DNA from: Rhodobacter sp.
GTDB taxonomy: Bacteria > Pseudomonadota > Alphaproteobacteria > Rhodobacterales > Rhodobacteraceae
Direction of reading: 5' to 3'
DNA: 64,000 bases
Assembly: GCA_027489175.1 (NCBI GenBank)
Contig: JAIYAE010000004.1
Coordinates: forward strand, 186,001-250,000
The notes beneath the pieces are model-generated. The model did no database searches. It was not told the DNA's origin and worked only from the letters and a program-made list of their open reading frames with translations. Positions 45,507-54,863 of this stretch are shown piece by piece (the stretch's first letter is position 1; every line of letters begins with the position of its first letter). The translations under genes were made by a program, and so were the position numbers.

Positions 45507-46216
45507 GCGGCTTCCCGCGTGTTGATCTCGCGCCAGGCCTCATTGATCAGTTGCATCCGGCGTTCGGCCAGTTTCATCGCCTCGGGCGGGACGCCGCGGG
45601 CTTGCATCACATCAGGGTGGGTGTCACGGACAAGATCCTTCCAGGCCTTGCGGGCTTCGGCCTTCGAGGCATCGCGCGGCAGGCCGAGGACGTCATAGGG
45701 GTCGCGCGGGGCGCCTTCTACGAGGCGCGAGCGGACGATGTTGAAGCAACGTTCATCCAGGCCGAATTCATCGGCGACATGGATCAAGAAGGCATCCTCG
45801 CCGGGGTGGTAGGACCCGTCGGCGATGGCGATCTGGAACAGCGCCTCAAGGATATCGACCAGGACGTGATGGTCATCGGCGCAGATGCGCGCGCCGTCCG
45901 GGTTGAACAGCCGGGCGATCTTGCGGGCATAGGCGTCAAAGCCCGCCACATCTTGCCGCGCCAGATTGAAGACATGCGCGGCGTGGTCCTCTTCCCCGTC
46001 GGGAAAGGTGAAGATGCGGCGGAAGGCGGTCACTTCGTCCCGGGTCACGGTGCCATCGGCCTTGGCCATTTTGGCCCCAAGGGCAAGAACGGCAATCGTG
46101 AAGCCGACCGACTGGTCCGGCGCCGACGCACCGCGCAGCCGGTCGAAGACCACCGACAGGGGCTCGCCCTGGGCGAGGGCGGAAAGGGCGTCGGCGATGC
46201 GGGTCCAGATCGACAT
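45503..46216 (-). CDS. TerB-DnaJ cochaperone (DjlA-like, no membrane anchor)
   Basis: 237 residues. An N-terminal TerB-like helical domain (about 35-160, 'VGFTIAVLALGAKMAKADGTVTRDEVTAFRRIF', 'HHVLVDILEALFQIAIADG') is followed by a C-terminal J-domain (about 170-237, 'DPYDVLGLPRDASKAEARKAWKDLVRDTHPDVM') with an intact HPD motif. It stimulates DnaK. Unlike E. coli DjlA there is no N-terminal transmembrane helix. It is coupled to the downstream EEP gene. Confidence 0.88.
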   Translation of the reverse strand: MSIWTRIADALSALAQGEPLSVVFDRLRGASAPDQSVGFTIAVLALGAKMAKADGTVTRDEVTAFRRIFTFPDGEEDHAAHVFNLARQDVAGFDAYARKIARLFNPDGARICADDHHVLVDILEALFQIAIADGSYHPGEDAFLIHVADEFGLDERCFNIVRSRLVEGAPRDPYDVLGLPRDASKAEARKAWKDLVRDTHPDVMQARGVPPEAMKLAERRMQLINEAWREINTREAA

Positions 46217-46317
46217 AATGCGGCGATCTTACCCGTCACCGCGCAGGATGTCAGAGGAATTTCTGCATCCGCGAAAGTTGGACCACGGGGATCAATCCGC
46301 GCCTGGCAAAGGGTAGG

Positions 46318-46935
46318 TCAGCAGATCCGGCGCGGCCCCAAGGGGCTGTCGATCGTGGCGCGCAGGGCCATGACGGGGGCATCAAGGATCACGATGCGAG
46401 GGTCATCCAGCCGCCCGGCCAAGGCCGCACGGAGGGCCGGGGCCTTCGGATGCGCAATCTCAAGCCGCGCAAGGCGCAGGCCAAGGTCGGGCAGGGCCCG
46501 GGCGGGATGGGCAGGGCCCTCCCACTGGATCAGCGCCGGAAACGCCCCGTCGAAGGGCAGCCGCCCATCGTCCGGCACCGCCATCTGCCAGCGATAGTCG
46601 CCGCGCTGCAAGGAAAGTGGCCGGCCGATCCCCTCCGGCCCCAGCGCCACCTCGGCGGCAAGGTCATCGCAACCGGCAACCCAGTTCGTCAGGCGTGGCG
46701 GGCCGCGGAAGCGGTCCATGTCAAACCAGCGCGGGCGGGTTGGGGCAGGGGCGTCGGGGTCTACCGCGATCACCTCAAGATAGACGTCGCCCAGACCCAG
46801 AAGCCGGTTGTGGGTGCCCATCAGCGGGTGCTTGCCTCCCCCGGCCATGGTCACGCCCAGGCTGCGCTCAACCTCGGCCACGCCGTCCTCAAGCCGGCCC
46901 GCCACCACGGCGAGATGATCAAGCCGCAGCATCAT
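46318..46935 (-). CDS. VOC family protein (glyoxalase-like domain)
   Basis: 205 residues. The VOC/glyoxalase-like fold opens with 'LRLDHLAVVAGRLEDGVAEVERSLG' and continues 'GTHNRLLGLGDVYLEVIAVDPDA', the pattern of the Glyoxalase_3-like branch. His6 and Glu are plausible metal ligands. Substrate unknown. ATG 46935 overlaps the ppx stop (ATGA), so it is translated together with ppx. A 101-bp gap separates it from the TerB-DnaJ gene. Confidence 0.82.
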   Translation of the reverse strand: MMLRLDHLAVVAGRLEDGVAEVERSLGVTMAGGGKHPLMGTHNRLLGLGDVYLEVIAVDPDAPAPTRPRWFDMDRFRGPPRLTNWVAGCDDLAAEVALGPEGIGRPLSLQRGDYRWQMAVPDDGRLPFDGAFPALIQWEGPAHPARALPDLGLRLARLEIAHPKAPALRAALAGRLDDPRIVILDAPVMALRATIDSPLGPRRIC

Positions 46936-48485
46936 GCGGCCTTGCTGACCAGGGTCTGCGCCTTCAGCGCAAGGGAAAGGGACTGGAAGCGCGCCTGTGC
47001 CACCTCACCGAACAGGCCCTCGCCGGCCGGGGTCAGCTCCAGCTCCAGCAAGCGCTTTTTCGGCAGCCAGATGAGTCGGCCAGCCTTTGCCGGATCGCCG
47101 ATGGAAAACATCGCGCCAAAACGCATGGCCTTGCCCAACACCTCGGCCGCCTGAATCTGGTCTTCGTCCAGAAGCCGGAACATCGGTTCCAGCCGTGAGC
47201 CGGAGCGGCTGTTCTTGTAGCGGTGGAGGAGTGCGAGGCCCAGGAACACCCGACCGGGGTGATCCAACCCGCCAAGGTTGGCGCGGGTGGCATTGTCAAA
47301 GCAGGCTTCGGCCCGGAAATCAGGATGCGCGCGCCAGGTGGTGTCGTGCAACAGGCAGGCCGCCTTGACCAGGCGAAGCTGATCCTTTGACGAGTCGGGA
47401 AAAAGCGGCAGCAGGAAGTCGTACAGCTTCTTGCCAAAGCCCGGGATGCGGGCCTGGACCATTTCGGCCATCCGCGCGGCTTCGATCAAGGGATCGCGGG
47501 CGCGAAGCTTTTCCGGCATGTGTTCGTACAAAAGCCCCTCGCGGATGCCATAGGCCGAAACGTCGATCTCGGACGGCTTGAACACGGCAAGGATCTCGCG
47601 CAGCACCTCGCAGGCGAGAGGGACAAGTTCCATGCGTTCCGCGCTGGTGCCGGTCCGCCCGCGCAGGACCGAAAGGTCCGACACCGCCAGCCAGTCCAGC
47701 GTGTCATCCAGGCTGCGGGGCGTCATGCGGTATTCGTGCAGCACGGTCAGGGGGTAATTCCGCCGCTCCATGTCGAGACGGGCAATCACCCGCCAGCTGC
47801 CGCCGACCAGATAGATCCGCTCGCCAGAGGACTTCAGCAAGGACTGCGCCTCACGCAGGACCTTGGCGATATGGGCGCGGCGTTTTTGCGGGTCGGACGA
47901 CAGTTGCTGCAGACGGAACGGCCCCAGCGGGGTTGAGACGCGCTTGCCGACACGGCCATCGCCGATGCGCGCCAGTTCCATCGAGTTGCCGCCGATGTCG
48001 CAGACAATGCCCTTGGCATCGGGCCAGCCCAGAAGCACGCCCTGCGCCGAAAGCCGCGCCTCTTCGTCGCCGTCGATGACATGGAGCCGCAGGCCGGTTT
48101 CGCGCAGGACTTCGGCCTGAAATTCGGGGCCATCCTCGGCCTCGCGCGTGGCGGCGGTGGCGACGACCGTAAGGGGCGTGATCTCCATCCCATCGGCCAA
48201 AAGCGCGAACCGGCGCAGGGCCGCCAAGGCCCGGATCCTACCTTGCGGATTCAGTCTGCCGGTTTCGGCCAGACCCTTGCCCAGGCCACACATGATCTTT
48301 TCGTTGTAGAAGTACGCAGGTGACCGCGCGGCTCCGTCAAACACCACCATCCGGACCGAGTTTGAGCCGACATCCACCACCCCAACCCGGCTGAGGGCAC
48401 GGGCGGATGGATCATCAAAGAGCGGGCGGCCAAAGGGGCCGTCCTCGTCGTCTTCGGTTGCGTGGGTCTGTCCGTCGGCCGCCAT
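46932..48485 (-). CDS. ppx: Ppx/GppA exopolyphosphatase/pppGpp phosphatase
   Basis: 517 residues from ATG 48485 (MAADGQTHATED) after AAGGGA; the longer frame runs through the hairpin region. The sugar-kinase/HSP70-like fold has 'GVVDVGSNSVRMVVFD', 'VVATAATREAEDG' and 'CDIGGNSMELA'. A C-terminal helical domain with 'KAACLLHDTTW' (HD-like) follows. It degrades polyphosphate, or pppGpp. It lies 146 bp downstream of ppk1 on the same strand, the classic ppk-ppx pair, with tandem hairpins between. Confidence 0.92.
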   Translation of the reverse strand: MAADGQTHATEDDEDGPFGRPLFDDPSARALSRVGVVDVGSNSVRMVVFDGAARSPAYFYNEKIMCGLGKGLAETGRLNPQGRIRALAALRRFALLADGMEITPLTVVATAATREAEDGPEFQAEVLRETGLRLHVIDGDEEARLSAQGVLLGWPDAKGIVCDIGGNSMELARIGDGRVGKRVSTPLGPFRLQQLSSDPQKRRAHIAKVLREAQSLLKSSGERIYLVGGSWRVIARLDMERRNYPLTVLHEYRMTPRSLDDTLDWLAVSDLSVLRGRTGTSAERMELVPLACEVLREILAVFKPSEIDVSAYGIREGLLYEHMPEKLRARDPLIEAARMAEMVQARIPGFGKKLYDFLLPLFPDSSKDQLRLVKAACLLHDTTWRAHPDFRAEACFDNATRANLGGLDHPGRVFLGLALLHRYKNSRSGSRLEPMFRLLDEDQIQAAEVLGKAMRFGAMFSIGDPAKAGRLIWLPKKRLLELELTPAGEGLFGEVAQARFQSLSLALKAQTLVSKAA

Positions 48486-48559
48486 GGCGGGAATCCCTTG
48501 ATGTCTTGCGCGCGCATCGTGACGGTCGCCCGGCGCAGGGTCAACCATGGGGCACAGTG

Positions 48560-48608
48560 CAATTTTCTTGAGCAAGAAAATTGGCAAATTCCTTGCTTAA
48601 GGAATTTG
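48560..48608. repeat. Two tandem hairpins between ppk1 and ppx
   Basis: Arms caattttcttg (48560-48570)/caagaaaattg (48573-48583), 11 bp with a 2-nt centre, and caaattcctt (48585-48594)/aaggaatttg (48599-48608), 10 bp with a 4-nt loop. Same layout as 8642-8709 and 41100-41144, but here between co-directional genes. It could give partial termination of ppk1 mRNA. Confidence 0.65.
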
Positions 48609-48631
48609 GTTCCGGCGTTTTGGTTCCGTGC

Positions 48632-50833
48632 TTATTCAGCCGCCGCGCCGGGGGCTTCGTCATCCTTCACGGACACCAGACGCGGCGCATCCTTCGCCCC
48701 GGCCGTACCGCGGCCAGAAAGCGAGGGGTTCTCCATGAAGAACTGGTGGCAATTGAAGAGCTTGCCATCATTCGGCGAAAGATCGCGCGTGTAACTGCCA
48801 TCAGGGGCAAGGACCCAGCTTTGCGCCTCATCCGCAAGGTTTGCCGCCATGATCTGGCTGAGGATCTGGCTTTTGACCGTCGGGTTATGGGCCTCGACCA
48901 GGGTTTCCACCCGGCGCGTCAGATTGCGGCCCATCCAGTCGGCGCTGGAGAAGAACACGCGCGCCTTTCGGGACGGCAGGCCGTGGCCATTGCCGAAACA
49001 GACGATGCGGCTGTGTTCCAGGAACCGCCCGACAATGGACTTGACGCGGATGTTCTCGCTTAGCCCTTTCACGCCAGGCCGCAGCCCGCAGATGCCGCGG
49101 ATCACCAGGTTGATCTTCACCCCGGCCTGGCTTGCCGCATAAAGCGCGTCGATCACATCGGGTTCGATGACCGAGTTCATCTTGGCCCAGATTTCGGCCG
49201 GCCGCCCGGCACGGGCAAGGGCGGCTTCGGCGGCGATCATTTCCAAAAGGCGGGGTTTCAGGGTGATCGGCGAAATTGCAATGTTCTCAAGCCCTTCCGG
49301 CTGCACATAGCCGGAGAGGTAGTTGAAGACCTTCGTCGCGTCCCGGCCAAGGGCGGCGTCACAGGTGAAAAAGCTGAGGTCGGTATAGATGCGCGCGGTG
49401 ATCGGGTGATAGTTGCCGGTGCCGTAATGGGTGTAGGTGACCAGATGGTCGCCTTCGCGCCGGACGACGGTGCTGATCTTGGCGTGGGTCTTGTAGTTGA
49501 CGAACCCGTAGACGACATGCGCCCCGGCGCGTTCCAGACGGCGGGATTGGCGGATGTTGGCGGCCTCATCAAACCGGGCTTTCAGTTCGACAAGGGCGGT
49601 GACGGATTTCCCGGCCTCGGCCGCTTCACACAGGGCGCTGACGACAGGGCTGTCCCAGGACGTGCGGTACAGCGTCTGCTTGATCGCCAGCACGTTCGGA
49701 TCCCGCGCTGCCTGTTCGAGGAAGCGGATCACCATGTCGAAGGTTTCATAGGGGTGATGCAGCAGCATGTCCTTTTGCCGGATCGCGGCGAAAAGGTCAC
49801 CGTCGTGGTCCTGCACCCGTTCCGGTACGCGGGGGGTGAAGGGCGGCCACATGAGGTCTTTCCGGCTGGACAGGATCAGTTCCTTGAGGTCAGCGACGCC
49901 CAGAAGGCCCTTGACCTCCACCACCTCATCCTCGGTGACGGCAAGTTCTTCCATGATGAGGGCGCGGAGCGTTTCCGGCGCGCCAGCGGACATTTTCAGA
50001 CGGATGACCTCGCCGCGACGGCGGCGCTTCAGCGCGGTCTCGAACTCGCGGACCAGATCTTCGGCCTCATCCTCAACCTCAAGGTCGCTGTCGCGCAGGA
50101 CACGGAAGGTGCAATGGCCCTGGTCGCTGTAGCCGGGAAACAGCATGCCAAGGTGGAGAAGGAGGAGTTCTTCCAGCGGCAGGAACCGATTTTCGCCGGG
50201 CTTGCCGGGCAGCGGCACGAAGCGGGCAATCTGCTGGGGGATGGGGAGAAGCGCCTTGAGGCTGCGGTGATCGGTCTTGCGCTCCAGCTCCAGCGCCAAC
50301 GAAAAGCCGGTGTTGGGGATGAAGGGAAACGGGTGCGCGGGGTCAATCGCCAGCGGTGACAGCACCGGAAAGACGTTGTTCAGAAAATGCGTCTCAAGGT
50401 GCTTGAGGTCGCGCGCCGTCAGCTTGGAGCGGGGAACGATGCTGATGCCTTCACCCTCCATCTCGCGCCGAAGGCGGTTGAACGTGGTCTGCTGGGTCTG
50501 CATCAGGCGGCGGGCGTCGGCGTTGATCAGGTGCAGCTGTTCGGCTGGGCTGCGGCCGTCTTCCGAAAGCGTGGCATTGCCGGTCCGCACCAGCGCGCGC
50601 AGGCCCGCCACGCGGACGGTGTAGAATTCATCAAGGTTGGTGGCCGAAATCGACAGGAAGCGCAGGCGTTCGAGCAAGGGCACTGCGGGGTTCGCGGCCT
50701 CTTCCAGGACCCGCCAGTTGAAGGCCAGCCAGGAAAGCTCACGGTTGAAATAGCGGGCTGGGCCTGCGGTTTCAGCGAAGGGCAGCTCCACCGGAGCGGG
50801 GAAGGGCGATTTAAGGAAATCTGCTTGGGTCAT
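48632..50833 (-). CDS. ppk1: Polyphosphate kinase 1
   Basis: 733 residues, full length for PPK1. N-terminal '[17 protein letters not shown]', '[23 protein letters not shown]' and the autophosphorylated His region '[19 protein letters not shown]' are present. A second phospholipase-D-like half has '[32 protein letters not shown]'. It synthesises polyphosphate from ATP. First gene of the leftward polyphosphate unit. Confidence 0.96.
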   Translation of the reverse strand: MTQADFLKSPFPAPVELPFAETAGPARYFNRELSWLAFNWRVLEEAANPAVPLLERLRFLSISATNLDEFYTVRVAGLRALVRTGNATLSEDGRSPAEQLHLINADARRLMQTQQTTFNRLRREMEGEGISIVPRSKLTARDLKHLETHFLNNVFPVLSPLAIDPAHPFPFIPNTGFSLALELERKTDHRSLKALLPIPQQIARFVPLPGKPGENRFLPLEELLLLHLGMLFPGYSDQGHCTFRVLRDSDLEVEDEAEDLVREFETALKRRRRGEVIRLKMSAGAPETLRALIMEELAVTEDEVVEVKGLLGVADLKELILSSRKDLMWPPFTPRVPERVQDHDGDLFAAIRQKDMLLHHPYETFDMVIRFLEQAARDPNVLAIKQTLYRTSWDSPVVSALCEAAEAGKSVTALVELKARFDEAANIRQSRRLERAGAHVVYGFVNYKTHAKISTVVRREGDHLVTYTHYGTGNYHPITARIYTDLSFFTCDAALGRDATKVFNYLSGYVQPEGLENIAISPITLKPRLLEMIAAEAALARAGRPAEIWAKMNSVIEPDVIDALYAASQAGVKINLVIRGICGLRPGVKGLSENIRVKSIVGRFLEHSRIVCFGNGHGLPSRKARVFFSSADWMGRNLTRRVETLVEAHNPTVKSQILSQIMAANLADEAQSWVLAPDGSYTRDLSPNDGKLFNCHQFFMENPSLSGRGTAGAKDAPRLVSVKDDEAPGAAAE

Positions 50834-50995
50834 GGCAGGGTTATGCCGCGGGCTTTGTGACGCTGTGATGACAGTCTTTCATCCGGGCTGGTGACTGTCC
50901 AGCCTTCGCGGTTGGGGTGCGGTTTTCCCCCGTTGACCGAACCGGACGGCGCGTGAAATTCGACCTGCTGACCGCTCATGGCAGGAAGGACCCCG

Positions 50996-51817
50996 ATGAC
51001 CGAAACCTATGGCTCTGCCCGCCCGATTGCATTCCTGATCGACTGCCTGGTGTTCCTTGGGCTTGCCCTGGCGCTGCTTTACCCCCTGACGCAGCTGAAC
51101 GGGGACCAGTTCCGGATCGGCACGCCCCTGCCAGAGTTTGGCTCTGTCTTCAGTACGACCACCCGCAACGGCACTACCACCGCGACGATCAGCGGCACCT
51201 GGATCTCGGCAACCTGTGTGACGCCTGATCCGGTGCCAGAGGCTGCACTTGTCGCGATCCTTCCTGACCAGGTGGACCAGGTGCTGGTCTGCGCTGACAA
51301 GTTCATGGGGCTCTCTTCTGGCCATACCACCCATGTTCTTTACCGCCTGTTCGGAGAAACGCAGTCCGGCATGCAAGGCGACCAGAAGATCACGGTAAGA
51401 AGGGTCATCGGCTCTGCCCGCTATGCACTGTCAACTGATGCTGCGGCAAACCCGGTGCGGCCGGTTTATCCCCTGGGGCTGATGACCTTTGGCCTGATGT
51501 GGGCAGTTGCGGCCTTGGGTTGGCCGACGCCCGGCAAGCTGATCACCGGGCTGCGGGTCCACGCCCCCGAAGGCGCCTGTCGCCCCTGCCGTGAGATCCG
51601 CCGCCTTGGCCCCTTCCTTCTGGCAGGTGGTTTCACCCTTTTGACCGGCTTGCTTGAGGGTGAGCTTCTCGCCGCGCCAACCCTGCAAATGGCCCAGTTT
51701 GCCGCCCAGATCGCCTTCTGGATTTTTGCCCTTTGGTACTATGCCTGGCCCTATCTGCGGTCGGCGGGCGCTGCGCGTTATGACCTCGCAACCGGTTGCC
51801 GGGTGGTCCTGGCCTAA
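50996..51817 (+). CDS. RDD family membrane protein
   Basis: 273 residues from ATG 50996 (MTETYGSARPIAFLIDCLV) with GGAAGGA 5-11 nt upstream; the ATG at 50978 lies before that box. It has the RDD-type opening 'ARPIAFLIDCLVFLGLAL', a long periplasmic loop (about 40-150) with Cys residues, and 'PTPGKLITGLRVHAPEG' before the last helices. RDD proteins include ion antiporters; the substrate here is unknown. Its TAA stop overlaps the convergent hdaA TAG (51814-51817). Confidence 0.8.
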   Translation: MTETYGSARPIAFLIDCLVFLGLALALLYPLTQLNGDQFRIGTPLPEFGSVFSTTTRNGTTTATISGTWISATCVTPDPVPEAALVAILPDQVDQVLVCADKFMGLSSGHTTHVLYRLFGETQSGMQGDQKITVRRVIGSARYALSTDAAANPVRPVYPLGLMTFGLMWAVAALGWPTPGKLITGLRVHAPEGACRPCREIRRLGPFLLAGGFTLLTGLLEGELLAAPTLQMAQFAAQIAFWIFALWYYAWPYLRSAGAARYDLATGCRVVLA

Positions 51818-52479
51818 GGCTCGTCCGCTTCCAGGATCTCGGCCGCGAGGGCCCGCGTCACCGGGCGGCCAAGCGCCAGCGCCGCCGCGTCAAGGGCCGC
51901 GACAAGGGCGCGCGCGGCCCCCACGGACCGCGGCATCCGGCTGACCAAATAGGGGATCAGGTTCGGAGCCACGGCAAGCTGGCGGTCCGCGAAAAGCTTG
52001 ATGAGGACGGCCGACAGCAGGCCTTCATCCGGCGCTTCAAGCCGTGCGATGGGGGCGGCCTGCAGACGGCTGAGGAGGTCCGGCAGTTGCAGCCCCCAGT
52101 CGCGCGGCGGGGTGGCCGCCGTCAGAAGGAGCGCCCCCCCAGTGCCGGTGACAAGGTTGTGCAGATGAAAAAGCTGTGCTTCGGCCTGGCCTAGGTCTTC
52201 GGCATCTTCAACCACGACGCTGGCCCCGGCGAAGGCGGCAATGTCCTGACCGGCAAGACTGTGGGCTGGCAGGATCACCCCGCCCGCCATGGCCACCCAG
52301 ACATGCGCCAGATGGGTTTTGCCCGACCCTTCCGGCCCGATCAGGATCAGCTTGCGTCCGGGCCAGTCGTGCCAGCCTTCCACCGCCTGCAAGGCAAGCG
52401 CATTGGACGGAGCGACAAAGAAATCCGCCCGTGTAAGTGCCTCGGCCCCGGTCAGGTCAAAGGTCAGTTGTCGGATCAC
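51814..52479 (-). CDS. hdaA: DnaA regulatory inactivator HdaA
   Basis: 221 residues, a DnaA-domain-III-like AAA+ protein lacking the DNA-binding domain IV. Walker A is 'GPEGSGKTHLAHVW' (about 48-58), with 'VVVEDAEDL' as Walker B region. In Caulobacter, HdaA with the beta clamp stimulates ATP hydrolysis by DnaA. It starts 4 bp within the end of the upstream permease gene, so the two are coupled. Confidence 0.9.
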   Translation of the reverse strand: MIRQLTFDLTGAEALTRADFFVAPSNALALQAVEGWHDWPGRKLILIGPEGSGKTHLAHVWVAMAGGVILPAHSLAGQDIAAFAGASVVVEDAEDLGQAEAQLFHLHNLVTGTGGALLLTAATPPRDWGLQLPDLLSRLQAAPIARLEAPDEGLLSAVLIKLFADRQLAVAPNLIPYLVSRMPRSVGAARALVAALDAAALALGRPVTRALAAEILEADEP

Positions 52480-53621
52480 GCACCCTCTCCGCCCGGGGCG
52501 ACGGGCTTGCGGCTGCGGCGGGCTTTGGGCGGCGGGGCCTCGGTCAGGGGTGCCGCCTCAGCCGCGCGGGCTGCGGTGCCGCGGTAGAGCAGGCTGGATT
52601 GATACTGCTCAACCCCGAAGCGGGTCAGGACGCCGATGGCCGCAGCCACCGGCACGGCAATCAACAAGCCGGCAAATCCGAACAAGGACCCGAAGGCCGA
52701 CAGCGCGAACAAAAGCCAGACCGGATGCAGCCCCACGGATTTGCCCACCAGCTTTGGTGTCAGCACATTGCCCTCGATGAACTGGCCGAAGGCGAAGATC
52801 GCGGCGATGATGCCGATCTGCACCCAATCCCCCCAGAACTGAAAAAGCGCGAGCCCCACCGCCAGCGTGCCGCCAATGATCGATCCGACATAGGGAATGA
52901 AGGTGATCGCGCCGGCGATCGCGCCGACGACCAGGCCGAACTGCAGCCCCGCCACCATCAGCGCAACCGCGTAGAACGATCCCAGCGCCAGGCACACCGA
53001 CACTTGTCCGCGCACGAAGCCTGCCAGCACGGCGTCAATCTCACGCGCGAGGCGCCGCACGGTCGGGGCGTGGTCCAAGGGCAGCATGCCATCGATGCGG
53101 GCCAGCATCTTGTCCCAGTCCAGAAGCAGGTAGAAGGCCACCACAGGCACGACCACGATGAAAACGATGGCCGAGATCACCCCCAAGGCCGACGACAGGA
53201 TGCCATTGGCAAGCTCGGCCCCGCGCGCCTGGATGGCGGCGCCAATTTCGGCCAGCGTCTGACGGATGGTCGAGGTGCTGTCGGCAAGGTCGGGAAACCG
53301 CTCCAAGAGGAAGCCCTGCAGCCGTTTGGCGATGTCGGGGGCGGCGTTGATCAGTGCGGTCAACTGGTTGACCAGCGTCGGGATCACCGCCAGCACCAAA
53401 AGGATCACCAGAAGGACCGCGATCAGCGAGATCACCGTGGTCGCGGCAACCCGGCTGAGACCCGCCCGCTCCAGCCGGTCGGCGACCGGGTCAAGGAAAT
53501 AGGCCAGCGCGCCGCCAACGAGGAACGGCAAGAGCACATTGCCCAGAAACCACAGCAGGACAAAGAAGACGAGCGCGGCAATGGCCCAGCTTCTGAGTTG
53601 GTCACGGATCGGCAACGCCAT
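52476..53621 (-). CDS. AI-2E family transporter (PerM/YhhT type)
   Basis: 381 residues from ATG 53621 (MALPIRDQLRSWAIAAL) after AGGAA; the 74-codon upstream extension is not hydrophobic or conserved. Seven to eight transmembrane helices, with the family motifs 'GGALAYFLDPVADRLER', 'FYLLLDWDKML', and 'FIPYVGSIIGGTLAVGLAL'. Despite the family name, autoinducer export is not established for most members. The C-terminal tail is Ala/Pro/Lys-rich. Immediately upstream of hdaA, a common alphaproteobacterial pairing. Confidence 0.88.
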   Translation of the reverse strand: MALPIRDQLRSWAIAALVFFVLLWFLGNVLLPFLVGGALAYFLDPVADRLERAGLSRVAATTVISLIAVLLVILLVLAVIPTLVNQLTALINAAPDIAKRLQGFLLERFPDLADSTSTIRQTLAEIGAAIQARGAELANGILSSALGVISAIVFIVVVPVVAFYLLLDWDKMLARIDGMLPLDHAPTVRRLAREIDAVLAGFVRGQVSVCLALGSFYAVALMVAGLQFGLVVGAIAGAITFIPYVGSIIGGTLAVGLALFQFWGDWVQIGIIAAIFAFGQFIEGNVLTPKLVGKSVGLHPVWLLFALSAFGSLFGFAGLLIAVPVAAAIGVLTRFGVEQYQSSLLYRGTAARAAEAAPLTEAPPPKARRSRKPVAPGGEGA

Positions 53622-53896
53622 GGCGGGTTCCTGAACAGGGGGGAAGCGAAACGGAAGGTGGGCGGGTTTTGCACATATCGCCCCTGCCGCCGCCTGACGC
53701 AAGGGGAGGGACCGGCGAAGTCCCGCTGTCAGCAAGCGCTTATCTGCGGGTCGGTAAGCATCCTCGGGATAGAGGACGGGGCGGAAAGCAGTCAGGCAGG
53801 GGGCGTCCGGGGCATGGTGCCGTGGACATCCTGTACCGGGCAAGACCTGCGGCTGAACGTCTGCCGCTGGTCGACCCCTTTCTGAAAGGTCACGAC

Positions 53897-54172
53897 ATGC
53901 AAACGAAACTTATGTCCGTGCTGGCCCTTGCCAGCCTTCCCCTGATCGCGCCTCTGGCCGCTTTCGCCATGCCGGTGGTGGGCGACATTGTCGGCACCGA
54001 TCCGGTCGCGGCAAAGGCCGCTTTGGAAACCGCCGGCTGCATGGTGGACGAGTTTGAGGCCGAAGACGGCAAGATCGAAGCCAAATGCACCGACACCGCC
54101 ACCAGCAAGGCGATGGAAGTCTATATCGATCCTGCCTCGGGCGCCGTCGTCGAAATCAAGGCGGAAGACTGA
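53897..54172 (+). CDS. PepSY-like small periplasmic protein
   Basis: 91 residues from ATG 53897 (MQTKLMSVLALASLPL). A signal peptide covers 1-24 (ending 'AAFA'), followed by one PepSY-type domain: 'DPVAAKAALETAGCMVDEFEAEDGKIEAKC...MEVYIDPASGAVVEIKAED'. Two Cys (about 48 and 64) could pair. It is encoded 1 bp from the cytochrome b gene. Such small PepSY proteins accompany b-type cytochromes as possible assembly or sensory partners. Confidence 0.82.
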   Translation: MQTKLMSVLALASLPLIAPLAAFAMPVVGDIVGTDPVAAKAALETAGCMVDEFEAEDGKIEAKCTDTATSKAMEVYIDPASGAVVEIKAED

Positions 54173-54173
54173 C

Positions 54174-54863
54174 ATGGCACCCCCCCGGATCCTGGCCGCC
54201 AAGGCGGCAGATGCGCCCACCGTCGCTGCGACCGCTCCGCCCAGCCTGTGGGACCCGGTCGTGCGCCTGTCGCATTGGGGGATCGCTGCGGCGGTCGTCC
54301 TGAATGCGCTGGTGAATGAAGGTGGCAGTCTTGCGCATGTGTCCATCGGCTGGGGCGCGATGGCGCTTTTGCTGATGCGGCTGATCTGGGGGGTCCTCGG
54401 CCCCACTGAGGCGCGCTTCAGCGCCTTTCCCCCCAACCCGCTGACTGCGATTGCGCATCTGCGCGGCCTGGCCAGCGGCGAACGGCCGCGGGAGTACCCC
54501 TCGCACAACCCGGCCGGGGCGCTTATGGTCTATGCGTTCTGGGCGGCCCTGACGGTGGTCATTGCCACCGGGTTGGTGATGACCGGCGGAGCGACGCCGA
54601 TGCAGGTCGCGGCGGACAAGGCGGCGGTTGCATCTGGTGACTGGGCAGCGTTGGTTAAGGATGACGGTGAAGAGGACGGCGAAGACTCCGTCTTCAAGGA
54701 GGGGGCAGAAGAGATGCACGAAATCGCGGCAAACCTGCTCTTGATCCTTGCCGCCTTGCACATTGCGGGCGTCTTTGTCGAAGGCCGGCTGATACGGCGC
54801 AATCTGCTGGCGCCGATGCTTTTGGGATCGAAAACGAAGGCCGAGGCGAAACGGCGGCAATGA
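54174..54863 (+). CDS. Cytochrome b561/b-type diheme membrane protein
   Basis: 229 residues, four predicted transmembrane helices of the Ni/Fe-hydrogenase-type cytochrome b family. Four candidate heme ligands are in the expected helices: His34 ('VRLSHWG'), His55 ('LAHVSIGW'), His182 ('EMHEIAAN') and His196 ('AALHIAG'). An acidic loop 'KDDGEEDGED' lies between helices 3 and 4. It probably passes electrons across the inner membrane. Flanked by PepSY and a membrane-anchored LuxR gene (4-bp overlap). Confidence 0.87.
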   Translation: MAPPRILAAKAADAPTVAATAPPSLWDPVVRLSHWGIAAAVVLNALVNEGGSLAHVSIGWGAMALLLMRLIWGVLGPTEARFSAFPPNPLTAIAHLRGLASGERPREYPSHNPAGALMVYAFWAALTVVIATGLVMTGGATPMQVAADKAAVASGDWAALVKDDGEEDGEDSVFKEGAEEMHEIAANLLLILAALHIAGVFVEGRLIRRNLLAPMLLGSKTKAEAKRRQ

